38,578 nucleotides of DNA from Saprospiraceae bacterium (GCA_020629965.1 JAHDCG010000013.1:35846-74423), one strand, 5' to 3'; numbered from the stretch's first letter, positions 1 through 8,186 are shown. Numbers and translations: made by a program. Notes: a model not told the origin generated them from the sequence alone.

Positions 1-2
1 AC

Positions 3-221
3 CCGCGCGAAAATCGCTATTTCAACATCCTCTCGCAAGCCAAACGCTACGACCCGAAAGGCGAATACGTCAAGCACTGGCTGCCCGAGCTGGAGAGCAT
101 ACCGCCGGAGCGCGTGCATCGACCCGATACGCTGAGCTTTGAAGAGCAAGGTGATTACGGCGTGAAGTTAGGAGCGCAGTACCCGAAGGCGATGGTGAAT
201 ACGAAGAAGTGGGCGCGGTAG
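3..221 (+). CDS. DASH-type cryptochrome/photolyase, C-terminal fragment
   Basis: The gene is cut by the window edge; only the last 72 codons are present, read from base 3 to the TAG at 219-221. The segment RYFNILSQAKRYDPKGEYV, followed by a WLPEL motif, is the hallmark of the C-terminal FAD-binding domain of the cryptochrome/photolyase family, where it lines the flavin pocket. The PxGEYVxxWLPEL wording and the short tail ending in KKWAR fit the DASH subgroup best. Such proteins bind FAD and an antenna cofactor and repair cyclobutane pyrimidine dimers, in single-stranded DNA for DASH members, or act as light sensors. The N-terminal antenna domain and most FAD contacts lie outside the window, so class and activity cannot be settled here. 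A strong hairpin terminator follows 10 bases after the stop. Confidence 0.85.
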   Translation, partial: PRENRYFNILSQAKRYDPKGEYVKHWLPELESIPPERVHRPDTLSFEEQGDYGVKLGAQYPKAMVNTKKWAR

Positions 222-230
222 GTAAATGAA

Positions 231-263
231 AGCGGGATTGTACAAGCAGTACAATCCCGTTTT
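231..263 (+). terminator. Rho-independent terminator after the photolyase gene
   Basis: An 11-bp perfect stem, CGGGATTGTAC at 233-243 pairing with GTACAATCCCG at 249-259, encloses a five-base loop and is followed by four T residues at 260-263. The upstream A residues would let it work weakly in the other direction, for the minus-strand remnant at 268-462. Confidence 0.8.
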
Positions 264-267
264 CTGT

Positions 268-462
268 TTATCGTTTTTCAAATCCCGATTTTTCTAATTT
301 GCTTATGTCCGCATTGTATATGATGACGGTCACTGTGTAAAGAGTCGGACATTTGCATCCCGTAACACAATAGTCCGTATAGCATCTGTCTTTGGTGTTT
401 ATTTCGCTGAAATCATATCCTTCCGCTGTCAAACAGCGATCGAGTGCTTCTTTTGCGCGTTC
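268..462 (-). pseudogene. Possible remnant of a small cysteine-rich protein gene
   Basis: On the minus strand a 64-codon open frame ends at a TAA (268-270). It reads like real protein, with four cysteines grouped in RCYTDYCVTGCKCP and a hydrophobic strand after it. A TAG lies directly upstream of codon 1 and there is no ATG or GTG inside; the only alternative start is TTG at 430-432. A +1 shift near 462 would open another frame upstream, so this may be a 5'-broken gene. No family is recognised. It could also be chance, since the region is gene-free on the plus strand. This is the only structure I see between the terminator at 263 and the promoter at 578. Confidence 0.22.
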
Positions 463-577
463 CTAAAAAGCCGTTCTAAAAGAAAAGTCCGGATAATGCA
501 AAAACAGAAGTACGAAAAAATGATTGTGTCAAATAAAAACTTTAAAATTCACGCCGCACCGGCACTGTTTTTTACGT

Positions 578-585
578 TATGTTTG
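578..585 (+). promoter_or_regulatory. Bacteroidota-type -7 box for the 614 gene
   Basis: TATGTTTG matches the Bacteroidota primary sigma -7 consensus TAnnTTTG. It would start a transcript near base 592 and give a leader of about 20 nt before the ATG at 614. No clear TTTG -33 box is visible, so the call rests on the -7 element and its position. Confidence 0.4.
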
Positions 586-613
586 CAGACGAAATTCAGC
601 GAAAAAAACGGAC

Positions 614-1021
614 ATGATTTACTCGAACGAACAACTGCAAAAATACCTGCACCACATCGACTACGCCATCGGCGAGGGGCGTTATACGCTTGCCGTTGCC
701 TTAGCCAATCGCTGTCTGCGCGAGTCTTACGGTTCGTTTATTTCCAAAAAATTACCGGGACTGCCGAGTGATGAAAGTACCGCCGGTATTCGCCGCCGCT
801 GCGTCATCATCGTGCGCTGGATGCGCATGTATTTTCATCGCCAACGCATTCCTTATCCCGAGCAAAGACTCCTGCTCATGACCGTGGCGACCAACGTCAT
901 GGTACTTTCTCTCCTGCACAATATGGAACAAGGCGACGACTACATGACCGATAAAGCCACCGCCGCCTACGCCCGCGAAAACCTCGACAGCATCGTGCGT
1001 TTTTTGCAGCAGTTTATGTAG
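614..1021 (+). CDS. Small helical protein of unknown function
   Basis: This is a 135-residue soluble protein. An in-frame extension upstream to 524 exists, but it runs through AT-rich leader sequence and over the -7 box at 578-585, so the ATG at 614 is preferred. The sequence is predicted by eye to be almost all helix. An amphipathic first half (YAIGEGRYTLAVALANRCL) is followed by an Arg-rich patch (IRRRCVIIVRWMRMYF) and a C-terminal helix ending LDSIVRFLQQFM. There is no signal peptide and no membrane segment. The spacing of the AVALANRCLRESYGSFI stretch faintly recalls the C-terminal helices of abortive-infection (Abi_C-like) proteins, but the match is too weak to assign. It stands alone between the photolyase and MFS genes. 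Confidence 0.7.
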   Translation: MIYSNEQLQKYLHHIDYAIGEGRYTLAVALANRCLRESYGSFISKKLPGLPSDESTAGIRRRCVIIVRWMRMYFHRQRIPYPEQRLLLMTVATNVMVLSLLHNMEQGDDYMTDKATAAYARENLDSIVRFLQQFM

Positions 1022-1023
1022 AA

Positions 1024-1209
1024 AGATGTACGATTTTAGATGTACGATGGGTTCAAAGTGTTCTCACGGTTTTGTTGCTAAAATTATACTTCTCAAATTC
1101 TCTCCTTGATAGTCAATTTTGCGAAAGTAACCGCGAATTAGAATTTATTCCGTAATTAAAAAACTGCTGCTTGCCTCTCGTACATCGTACATCGTAATTC
1201 GTACATCCT
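1024..1209. repeat. Inverted GTACGAT-type word repeats around an intergenic gap
   Basis: Just after the stop at 1021 lies a left arm made of GATGTACGATTTTAGATGTA-type words (1024-1048). Just before the next start is the complementary right arm of TCGTACATCGTACATCGTA type (1184-1209). The same word recurs at 5473-5505 and 21476-21517. The arms could pair over about 135 nt. Nothing else is seen in the gap except the promoter at 1213. Confidence 0.6.
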
Positions 1210-1212
1210 ATT

Positions 1213-1220
1213 TACCTTTG
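1213..1220 (+). promoter_or_regulatory. -7 box directly before the MFS start codon
   Basis: TACCTTTG matches TAnnTTTG exactly and ends four bases before the ATG at 1225. With the usual 5-8 nt between the -7 box and the transcription start, the mRNA would be leaderless or nearly so. No convincing -33 box can be separated from the GTACAT words upstream. Confidence 0.45.
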
Positions 1221-1224
1221 CGGC

Positions 1225-2376
1225 ATGAAAAAATCCGCTTCCGCTTTCTTTCCTTTTCACAATAAATCCGCCGTGGCCGTCGCGCTGACTTTTATGGTCA
1301 TGGCGATAATGTACGGCTCGTGGATAGCCCGTTTGCCCGACATCAAACTGCAGCTCGGACTCAGCGAGGGCGAAATCGGTTTTGCCCTCATCGGCTTGGC
1401 GGCGGGCAGTTTAATTGCCACGCCGCTGTCCGTTTACGTGTTGAATTTTTTCGGAACGGGTCGCTCGGTTTTTTTGGCGACTTTGGCGGTCTGTGCCGTT
1501 TTTACTTTACCCGCCTTAGCGGTAAATGCTTTGACCTTGTTTTTGCTGCTGTCTTTAGTCGGGATGTGCGACGGCATCTTAAATATTTCTATGAATGCCG
1601 CTGCGACCGCGCTCGAAAAACACGATAAAATAAATATTCTCAGTACCTGTCACGGGATGTTCAGCGTCGGTTTGGTCATCGGGCCGGCTACCTCCGGGTG
1701 GGTATCGCAGACGGGATTTTCTTTCTTTTGGCACATCGTGATTGTCGCCGCGCTGATGATAATTTTCGCTTTTTTGCTGCGTCCGCACGTGCTGCCCGTA
1801 CCCGAGAGCGACACCGAAAAATCGGGTTTGACCTTTCCTTCCAAAGCCATCATCGGCCTGGGAGTTATTTGTTTGTGCTTCAACGTATGCGAAGGGGCGA
1901 TTGCCGATTGGTCGGGCATTTATCTGCGCGAAAGTATCGGCAGCAGTGCCTTTATCGGCGGACTCGGTTTGGCGATTTTTTCGGTCGGTATGTCCATCGG
2001 TCGCTTTGGCGGGGATAAAATTCGCGCGCTGCTGCGCCCGGGTAAAATCTTGCTCATCGGCGGCATTGTGTCCGTTATCGGTCTGTGCATCGTCACTTTT
2101 TTATCCGTAGAAATCGCGGTTTTGGTCGGTTTTTTCATTGCCGGCTTGGGGCTGTCCGTTTCCGTGCCGGTGCTGTTCAGTCTTTCTACGCAGACGCCGG
2201 GTGTAAAAGCCAACGTCGGTTTGGCATCCGTAGCGACTTTCAGTATGGTCGGTTTTATGAGCGGGCCGCCGCTCATCGGTTTTATTGCGGAGGCAAGTGA
2301 TTTACACTACGGCTTTGCTTTTACGGCGTTTTTGGCGGCGACGGGGGTGGTTTTGATTTTGTTGCGGCGGATTTGA
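1225..2376 (+). CDS. MFS transporter, YbjJ-like
   Basis: This 383-residue major facilitator superfamily permease shows about twelve hydrophobic segments from residue 17 to the end. The first loop, YGSWIARLPDIKLQLGLSE, followed by GEIGFALIGLAAGSLIATPL, is typical of the YbjJ/fucose-permease-like branch of MFS proteins in which the classical motif A is weak; here the loop-2 position reads NFFGTGRSVFL. A second-half repeat near residue 250 (AIFSVGMSIGRFGGDKI) supports the 6+6 layout. Proteins of this type move small solutes by proton coupling in the inner membrane; the substrate cannot be read from the sequence. The length is normal for the branch. The gene is preceded by a -7 box so close that the mRNA may lack a leader. 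Confidence 0.88.
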   Translation: MKKSASAFFPFHNKSAVAVALTFMVMAIMYGSWIARLPDIKLQLGLSEGEIGFALIGLAAGSLIATPLSVYVLNFFGTGRSVFLATLAVCAVFTLPALAVNALTLFLLLSLVGMCDGILNISMNAAATALEKHDKINILSTCHGMFSVGLVIGPATSGWVSQTGFSFFWHIVIVAALMIIFAFLLRPHVLPVPESDTEKSGLTFPSKAIIGLGVICLCFNVCEGAIADWSGIYLRESIGSSAFIGGLGLAIFSVGMSIGRFGGDKIRALLRPGKILLIGGIVSVIGLCIVTFLSVEIAVLVGFFIAGLGLSVSVPVLFSLSTQTPGVKANVGLASVATFSMVGFMSGPPLIGFIAEASDLHYGFAFTAFLAATGVVLILLRRI

Positions 2377-2383
2377 GAACGAT

Positions 2384-2775
2384 GTTTAAGGGTTTAGGAA
2401 GTTTAGGCGTTTAGACCCTAAAAACCCTGTTTCGTTACGTTTGCTTCATTGAGCTTCTACTTCCGGTCATTATCACAACTTCGTTTAAAAAAAAATCTAA
2501 TATCTCCCCTAAATTTCCGCCAATGCCCCTTTTTACTTTATTTTCGCGTTCTTTAAATATTTAGTGCAGTGATTTGTTAGTTTCTGACAGTCAAATTGAT
2601 TGCGAATTGCGAAGATTTTACGAAGTAAAATCCAAATCATAACCAATCATAAGAATCATAGAAATCAGGTTCAAAAAGAAAACTATCAAAGTTTAATAAA
2701 TCGTTGCATTAGGCATCGAGTCGTACAGCAGTAACGGGCAATTTAAACGCCTAAACCCCTAAACTTTTCAACAAC
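2384..2775. repeat. Intergenic gap with inverted TTTAGGCG words
   Basis: Right after the MFS stop come GGTTTAGGAAGTTTAGGCG-type words (2384-2415). Before the S46 start come the complements AAACGCCTAAACCCCTAAAC (2745-2764) and CTTTTCAACAAC. The same right-arm sentence stands in front of aspartate kinase (15840-15863), the 22858 membrane protein (22818-22842) and, on the minus strand, MATE (28915-28945). The middle of the gap is AT-rich, with a single -7-like box at 2436. Confidence 0.6.
2436..2443 (+). promoter_or_regulatory. Candidate -7 box, distant from the S46 gene
   Basis: TACGTTTG fits TAnnTTTG, with a TTTAG element about 22 bases upstream. It lies about 370 bases before the S46 start, so it would give a long leader. 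A nearer promoter may exist that I cannot recognise. Confidence 0.25.
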
Positions 2776-2811
2776 AAAAAAGATTCTCACCAAATTAACA
2801 ACCAACATAAA

Positions 2812-5007
2812 ATGTCAAAAATTAAATTTCTTCTTCTTCCGCTTTTCTGCTTCCTTTTATCCGCCGCACCGACCCGCGCCGGCGAAGGGATGTGGCTGCC
2901 CCAACTCCTGCAAGCCCTCAACGAAGGCGACATGCAGACGATGGGCATGAAACTCACTGCCGAGCAAATTTACAGTGTTAATCAAGGCAGTCTCAAAGAT
3001 GCCATTGTGCACTTCGGCGGTTTTTGTACGGCGGAGGTCATCAGCGACCAAGGTCTGATTTTGACCAATCACCACTGCGGTTTTTCCGAAATTCAGTCGC
3101 ATACCACCCTCGAAAACAACTACCTGCGCGACGGTTTTTGGGCGACGAATAAGGCGGATGAAAAAATGAACCCGGGCTTGTACGCCAAGTTCATTGTGCG
3201 CATCGACGACGTGACCAAGTCGATTTTGACGGGTACCGAACCCGGCATGACTAAAGAGGAAAGACAGTCCGTCATCGACCGCAATAAGAATAAACTGACT
3301 GCCAATTTCAAAAAAGAAAGTTATCAGGAGGTGGAAATTCGCCCGTTTTTCAAAGGCAATCAGTACTTTCAATTCATCACCGTCAGCTACCCGGATGTGC
3401 GTTTGGTAGGTGCGCCGCCGTCGAGCATCGGTAAGTTCGGAGCGGACACCGACAACTGGGAATGGCCGCGGCACACCGGAGATTTTTCTCTTTTTCGCAT
3501 TTACTCGGACGAAAACGGATTGCCCGCCGAGCCGAGCGCAGACAACATTCCGTACAAGCCCAAGCACTCTTTGCCGATTTCTTTAGACGGCGTGGAAGAA
3601 GGAGATTTTACCATGGTTTTCGGCTTTCCCGGTCGCACCGACGAGTATCTGCCCGCTGCTGCCGTCGAGCAAATTATGGTTGTCACCGACCCGGCAAAAA
3701 TTGCTATTCGTGACAAAGCTCTGAAAATTGTGGACGGCTACATGCGCAGCGACGAAGAAATTAAAATCAAATACGCCTCGAAATTTGCAAGCATTGCCAA
3801 CGGCTGGAAAAAGTGGATAGGCGAGGTGCAGGGTTTGGAAAAGACGAATGCGCTGCAAAAGAAACGTGATTACGAAGCCGAATTTACGCGCCGCCTCCAA
3901 GAAGCAAAAAAGGAATATGACCCGCGCTACGCCGGGCTGTTGCCCGAGTTCGATAAACTCTACGCCGCCTCTGCCGCCGATGCCAAAGCCGCCGCTTACC
4001 AAAGCGAAATTACCGGTCGCAACGTCGAATTGCTGCGCGTCGCCGGTTTGATGCGCCGCCTGACGAGTGCCTACGAAAACAACGGCGAAGCGGGTTATAA
4101 CAACTTCAAAGCCCGCCTGAATAACTACCTGACCGGTTTTTACAAAGACTACGTGCCTGCCGTGGACCAAGATGTTTTTGCGGCTTTAATTGAAATGTAT
4201 GCTACCGATTTGGAAGGTAAATACGTTGCTCCGGAAGTGCGTACCGCCGTGACAAATGCCGGCGGCAGCTACGCGGATTATGCAAAAAATCTGTACGCTA
4301 ATTCTAAATTCACATCCCAAAAAGCCGTCGCCGGTCTGCTCGCCCAAGACCCGAAAGCCGCCGTGGAAGCGATGAAAAACGACCCCGCGTATAAACTCAT
4401 TTCCGCTATTCAAGACCATTACAACGCAACGACCGCACCCGCATACGATGCCTTTCAAACCCGCGTCGAAGAAATGATGCGCCTCTACATGCAAGCCCAA
4501 AAGAAGGTGTACGCCGAAAAAACTTTCTACCCGGACGCCAACAGCACCATGCGCGTCACCTACGGGCAGGTCGCCGGCTACGAGCCGCGCGATGCCGTCA
4601 TTTACAAAAACAAAACCTACCTCGACGGCGTCATTGCGAAGTATGTGCCGGGCGATTACGAGTTCGATTTACCGAAAAAACTGCTCGACCTCCACGCCGC
4701 CAAAGACTACGGTCGCTACGCGGAAGTCGTTGACGGCGAAGAAAAAGTTCCCGTTTGCTTCCTCGGCAGCAACCATACGACGGGCGGCAACTCGGGCAGC
4801 CCCGCCATCGACGCCAACGGCAATCTCATCGGTCTCAACTTCGACCGCGTGTGGGAAGGCACGATGAGTGACATCAACTACGACCGCAGCATCTGCCGCA
4901 ATATCATGGTCGATATTCGCTACGTCCTTTTTATCATTGACAAATATGCGGGCGCGGAGGCTTTGATTGAAGAGATGAATTTGGTGCATCCGAAGAAGGG
5001 GAAATAG
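2812..5007 (+). CDS. S46 family dipeptidyl-peptidase, DPP11-like
   Basis: This 731-residue exported serine exopeptidase removes dipeptides from the N-terminus of peptides in the periplasm. A signal peptide covers residues 1-23 (hydrophobic core FLLLPLFCFLLSAAP). The catalytic triad of the family is visible: His in LTNHHCGF (His88), Asp in WPRHTGDFSLFR (Asp224) and Ser in GGNSGSPA (Ser661). Between them lies the all-helical lid typical of S46. The substrate loop reads NFDRVWEGTMSD. Its Arg (residue 679) corresponds by context to Arg673 of Porphyromonas gingivalis DPP11, which selects Asp or Glu at P1, whereas DPP7 has Gly there. Hence DPP11-type acidic specificity is inferred. The length matches the family (about 700-730). 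It is not part of an obvious operon; DoxX begins 71 bases downstream, past a hairpin repeat. Confidence 0.93.
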   Translation: MSKIKFLLLPLFCFLLSAAPTRAGEGMWLPQLLQALNEGDMQTMGMKLTAEQIYSVNQGSLKDAIVHFGGFCTAEVISDQGLILTNHHCGFSEIQSHTTLENNYLRDGFWATNKADEKMNPGLYAKFIVRIDDVTKSILTGTEPGMTKEERQSVIDRNKNKLTANFKKESYQEVEIRPFFKGNQYFQFITVSYPDVRLVGAPPSSIGKFGADTDNWEWPRHTGDFSLFRIYSDENGLPAEPSADNIPYKPKHSLPISLDGVEEGDFTMVFGFPGRTDEYLPAAAVEQIMVVTDPAKIAIRDKALKIVDGYMRSDEEIKIKYASKFASIANGWKKWIGEVQGLEKTNALQKKRDYEAEFTRRLQEAKKEYDPRYAGLLPEFDKLYAASAADAKAAAYQSEITGRNVELLRVAGLMRRLTSAYENNGEAGYNNFKARLNNYLTGFYKDYVPAVDQDVFAALIEMYATDLEGKYVAPEVRTAVTNAGGSYADYAKNLYANSKFTSQKAVAGLLAQDPKAAVEAMKNDPAYKLISAIQDHYNATTAPAYDAFQTRVEEMMRLYMQAQKKVYAEKTFYPDANSTMRVTYGQVAGYEPRDAVIYKNKTYLDGVIAKYVPGDYEFDLPKKLLDLHAAKDYGRYAEVVDGEEKVPVCFLGSNHTTGGNSGSPAIDANGNLIGLNFDRVWEGTMSDINYDRSICRNIMVDIRYVLFIIDKYAGAEALIEEMNLVHPKKGK

Positions 5008-5008
5008 T

Positions 5009-5075
5009 TGTCGGTTGCCCGTTGTCGGTTGCCCGCCGTGACTGACAACGGGCAACGGACAACCGACAACGAACA
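5009..5075. repeat. Long hairpin made of GTTGTCGG words
   Basis: The whole gap between the S46 stop and the DoxX start is one hairpin. The left arm holds GTTGTCGGTTGCCC twice (5009-5036). The right arm is its complement, with ACAACGGGCAACGGACAACC inside 5046-5070. It may act as a terminator or REP-like element. The same word recurs at 26421-26450. Confidence 0.7.
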
Positions 5076-5078
5076 ATT

Positions 5079-5474
5079 ATGAAAAACAAAAGCGCAGCCC
5101 TCCTCACCATCCGCTTAATCTTAGGTTTTCTCGTACTCGCGCAGGGGTACGGGAAAATCTTTGTTTTCGGGATGAACGCCGTTTACAACAACTTTTTCGC
5201 GGCGACCTACGCGGATATACTGCCCGAATTTTTGCTGTGGGTCACCGCGTATTACACGACTTTTGTCGAGTTGATTGCCGGTATTTTGCTTGTCATCGGT
5301 TACAAAAGAGATTACGCGCTGTACGCCGTCGCTTCCGTTTTAGTCATCGTCACCTTCGGTCACGGCTTAGCGGAACCGATTTGGGATACTTCGCATGTGA
5401 TGTCGCGTTTGCTTTTGACAGCGGCTTTACTATTGCTGCCGGAAGAATGGGATAGTTGGAGGTTAGACAGATGA
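5079..5474 (+). CDS. DoxX family membrane protein
   Basis: This is a 131-residue inner-membrane protein with four hydrophobic helices: about residues 7-25, 46-72, 78-97 and 106-122. The opening ALLTIRLILGFLVLAQGYGKI is the DoxX family signature (RLxLGxxFLxxGxxKL), and the second helix, FVELIAGILLVIGYKRDYA, also fits. DoxX proteins are small quinone-associated or redox-linked membrane proteins of poorly defined function; the first known member is a subunit of an archaeal thiosulfate:quinone oxidoreductase. No oxidoreductase partner is encoded nearby, so no pathway is proposed. The start is the ATG right after the hairpin at 5009-5075. Confidence 0.85.
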   Translation: MKNKSAALLTIRLILGFLVLAQGYGKIFVFGMNAVYNNFFAATYADILPEFLLWVTAYYTTFVELIAGILLVIGYKRDYALYAVASVLVIVTFGHGLAEPIWDTSHVMSRLLLTAALLLLPEEWDSWRLDR

Positions 5475-5620
5475 GAATTTACGAATTACGAATTACGATT
5501 TACGAGGGGGTGAGTTTTCTGTGCTGATTTTAAACGAAAAGCAACAATTTAGATTCAATCCCAAAAATTATAAAACAACCACAACCGCGTCCATCAACCA
5601 CCAACCACCAACTACCAACC

Positions 5621-7903
5621 ATGCAAATAACCTATCCCGTCCTCCTTTACAATCTCACCGAAAACACCACGCTCGGCATTTGCGTCGGCACCGAGTACCG
5701 CGTGACGGAGCGCGACGGGCAGCGGGTGAAAGACGCTTTGAGCGATTATTTAAAGCGCAATTACAAAAAGCGGGACGATTATCGCTACTTCGATATTGCC
5801 GATTTTAAAATGAAAATGGTCGGGGTGAACGTGCGCCCCAATTACACGGACGACGACGGCAACGATTTTCCGGCTAAGAAAGAACTGCGCGTGGAGGTGC
5901 CGGTTATTTTCGGCGAGAATACCGAAAACGGGAATTATGAATGTCAAATCCCGCTGCTCGACGGGCGATTTTACTACTACGATGCGCGGCAAATGAAGGT
6001 CTTGGCGCAGCATTTTATCACGGCGCAACTCAATCGGATGTCGCCCGACGAGGTGTATCGGCTGATGGGCTACGGTACGCCCCGGTTGGAAAAGGTAACT
6101 TTGAAAATTAACGAAAATCGAGAAATCAAAGGCTGGGGCGGAGAGGCGAAGCAGGATTTTCCGCAGTTAAATCGGCTGTGCGAGGAGATGCCTTTGGCAA
6201 AGTCCGACCGGCGCAAACGTACCGCACTGCCGCAGACCGCTTGGGAATTAAAAGACAAAGTCACGGAACTCTACGAGGCGGCAATTTTGAAAAATGCCAA
6301 CGTGCTGCTCGTCGGAAAAAGGGGCAGCGGGAAGTCGGCGATTTTACAGCAATTTGCCCGCATTATCGCCGCCGACAAAAAAACAAATAACGAAGGCAAA
6401 ACGCTGTACCGCATGCTGCCGCAGCGGTTGACCTACGGCGCGAAGTACCTCGGCGAGTGGCAGGAAGCCGCCGACGGACTCATCCGAGATTTGCAAAATG
6501 CCGACGGGCTGCTGTGGATTCCGGACATCGTGCGGCTGTTGCAGACGGGCGACAACCGACCCGAAACGGGCGCGGCGGCTTACTTGCAGCCGTTTATCAG
6601 AGAAGGAAAAATGCAGGTTATCGGGGAGATTACGCCGGAAGAACTTGACGGAATGCGCCGCCTGTTACCGGGTTTTGCGGAGAGTTTTCAAATACTGAAT
6701 TTAGGAGAAATGCCCGAAACCAAAGTTTTCGGTATTCTGCATAAACTCGCGGAATTTTTCGATAAAAATCAAAAAGTTACCGTCACACAACCCGCACTAC
6801 AGACCGGCTATCGGCTGCTCAAGCGGTATTTTCCTTACGAAAGTTTTCCCGGGAAAGGCATCAAATTCTTCGGTCGCTTAGTCGATATTGCCGTTGCCGA
6901 AAACCGCAAACGTATCACAAAAGACCGCGTTATCGACCTTTTTACGGAGCAAACGGGACTGCCCGAGCTGTTTTTGCGCGACGAAATACCGCTGCAAAAA
7001 GAGCAACTGCGCAGCGATTTTAATGCACAAATCATCGGTCAGCCCGCCGCCGTCGAAAAAATCAGCAACATCATCCAAATCTTTAAAGCGGGTCTGAATA
7101 ATCCGTACAAACCCATTGCGGTGCTGCTGTTTGCCGGACCGACGGGCGTGGGAAAAACCGCCACCGCCCGCGTACTTTCCGAGTTTTTTTTCGGGCAAAA
7201 GAAAGACCGTCGGCGCGGACAAAACCCGCTGGTGCGCATCGACATGAGCGAGTATCGGCATCCGATGCAAATCACCAATTTTTTGGGAGACGGCAACCGA
7301 CCCGGAGCATTGGTACACGCCGTGCGCCGAAGACCGTTTTCGGTGGTGCTGCTCGATGAAATCGAAAAAGCCGCCGACAACATTTTCGATGCGCTGCTGA
7401 CCGTACTCGACGAGGGCGTGATGACGGATAATCTCGGTCGCAAAACCAATTTTCGCAACACTGTTATCATCATGACGAGCAACGTCGGGGCAACAACTCG
7501 CCAAGCCGTCGGTTTTTCGGAAACGCTGCAAACCGGACAAAAGTACGATGCCGCCCTGCGCAAGCAATTCAAACCCGAATTTCTCAACCGCCTCGACGCC
7601 GTCGTGACTTTCAATAATCTGCGCCGTGCCGACATCGAAAAAATTACGCGTAAAGAATTGGAAGCCCTGCAAAAGCGCGAAGGATTTCAAAAACGCAGTC
7701 TGACTCTGACCTTTTCGGAGGCATTGATTGCACACATCGCCGACACGGGCTTCGACGAAAAATACGGCGCAAGACCTCTGCAACGGGCTGTGGAACAGGA
7801 GGTTATGCAGAAGGTGGCATTGTGGTTGGCGGAAAATGAAGTGAACGGGGGAGGTTTGGAATTGGATTGGAAGGAGGGTTTGCAGATCAAAAAATCGACA
7901 TAA
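5621..7903 (+). CDS. Atypical Clp/Hsp100 AAA+ ATPase with a novel N-domain
   Basis: This 760-residue protein carries two AAA+ modules. The N-terminal 205 residues are not the Clp_N double-repeat domain and I do not recognise them. D1 has Walker A GKRGSGKS (232-239) and a pore-type YLGEW (276-280), but the Walker B position reads LLWIPDI instead of the usual hhhhDE, so its hydrolysis may be weak or absent. The ClpB-type coiled-coil M-domain is missing. D2 is complete: Walker A GPTGVGKT (506-513), Walker B VVLLDEIEK (Asp579/Glu580), sensor-1 Asn621, arginine finger in PEFLNRLD (Arg657) and sensor-2 in YGARPLQR. A VGF tripeptide (630-632), at the place of the ClpP-docking loop of ClpC, suggests it may feed a ClpP-type protease. 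It stands alone and ends at the shared terminator at 7958-8002. Confidence 0.85.
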   Translation: MQITYPVLLYNLTENTTLGICVGTEYRVTERDGQRVKDALSDYLKRNYKKRDDYRYFDIADFKMKMVGVNVRPNYTDDDGNDFPAKKELRVEVPVIFGENTENGNYECQIPLLDGRFYYYDARQMKVLAQHFITAQLNRMSPDEVYRLMGYGTPRLEKVTLKINENREIKGWGGEAKQDFPQLNRLCEEMPLAKSDRRKRTALPQTAWELKDKVTELYEAAILKNANVLLVGKRGSGKSAILQQFARIIAADKKTNNEGKTLYRMLPQRLTYGAKYLGEWQEAADGLIRDLQNADGLLWIPDIVRLLQTGDNRPETGAAAYLQPFIREGKMQVIGEITPEELDGMRRLLPGFAESFQILNLGEMPETKVFGILHKLAEFFDKNQKVTVTQPALQTGYRLLKRYFPYESFPGKGIKFFGRLVDIAVAENRKRITKDRVIDLFTEQTGLPELFLRDEIPLQKEQLRSDFNAQIIGQPAAVEKISNIIQIFKAGLNNPYKPIAVLLFAGPTGVGKTATARVLSEFFFGQKKDRRRGQNPLVRIDMSEYRHPMQITNFLGDGNRPGALVHAVRRRPFSVVLLDEIEKAADNIFDALLTVLDEGVMTDNLGRKTNFRNTVIIMTSNVGATTRQAVGFSETLQTGQKYDAALRKQFKPEFLNRLDAVVTFNNLRRADIEKITRKELEALQKREGFQKRSLTLTFSEALIAHIADTGFDEKYGARPLQRAVEQEVMQKVALWLAENEVNGGGLELDWKEGLQIKKST

Positions 7904-7957
7904 AAATCCCGTGTCGCGGCAACGGTCAGTTGGTGGTTGCGACGTCTGCCGCAAAAC

Positions 7958-8002
7958 AAAAAAGCAGGCTTCTTACCGAAAAGTAAGAAGCCTGCTTTTT
8001 TT
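7958..8002. terminator. Bidirectional terminator between convergent genes
   Basis: A perfect stem of 19 bp (7958-7976 with 7983-8001, core AGCAGGCTTCTTAC) closes over the six-base loop CGAAAA and has A-runs on one side and T-runs on the other. It serves both the plus-strand Clp gene ending at 7903 and the minus-strand giant gene ending at 8187. Confidence 0.88.
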
Positions 8003-8186
8003 ACCCGAACCGTAGCATCGACTTTAGTCGATAAGCTAAGAGTTGGTTGATAGTTGGAAGTTGATGGACGGCTGCTGTGAAAGAGATAGGGGAATGAAGC
8101 AAATTTAGCGAGCTAAAAAGAAAAAAATCCGCCCAAATCCGCCTTATCCGCATTGTCCGCCTATCAATCAGAGCCACACGCAACAA

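Noticed and set aside
496-771. A 91-codon frame overlapping the start of the 614 gene
   Set aside because: It runs through the promoter box and then overlaps the better-supported 614 frame out of phase.
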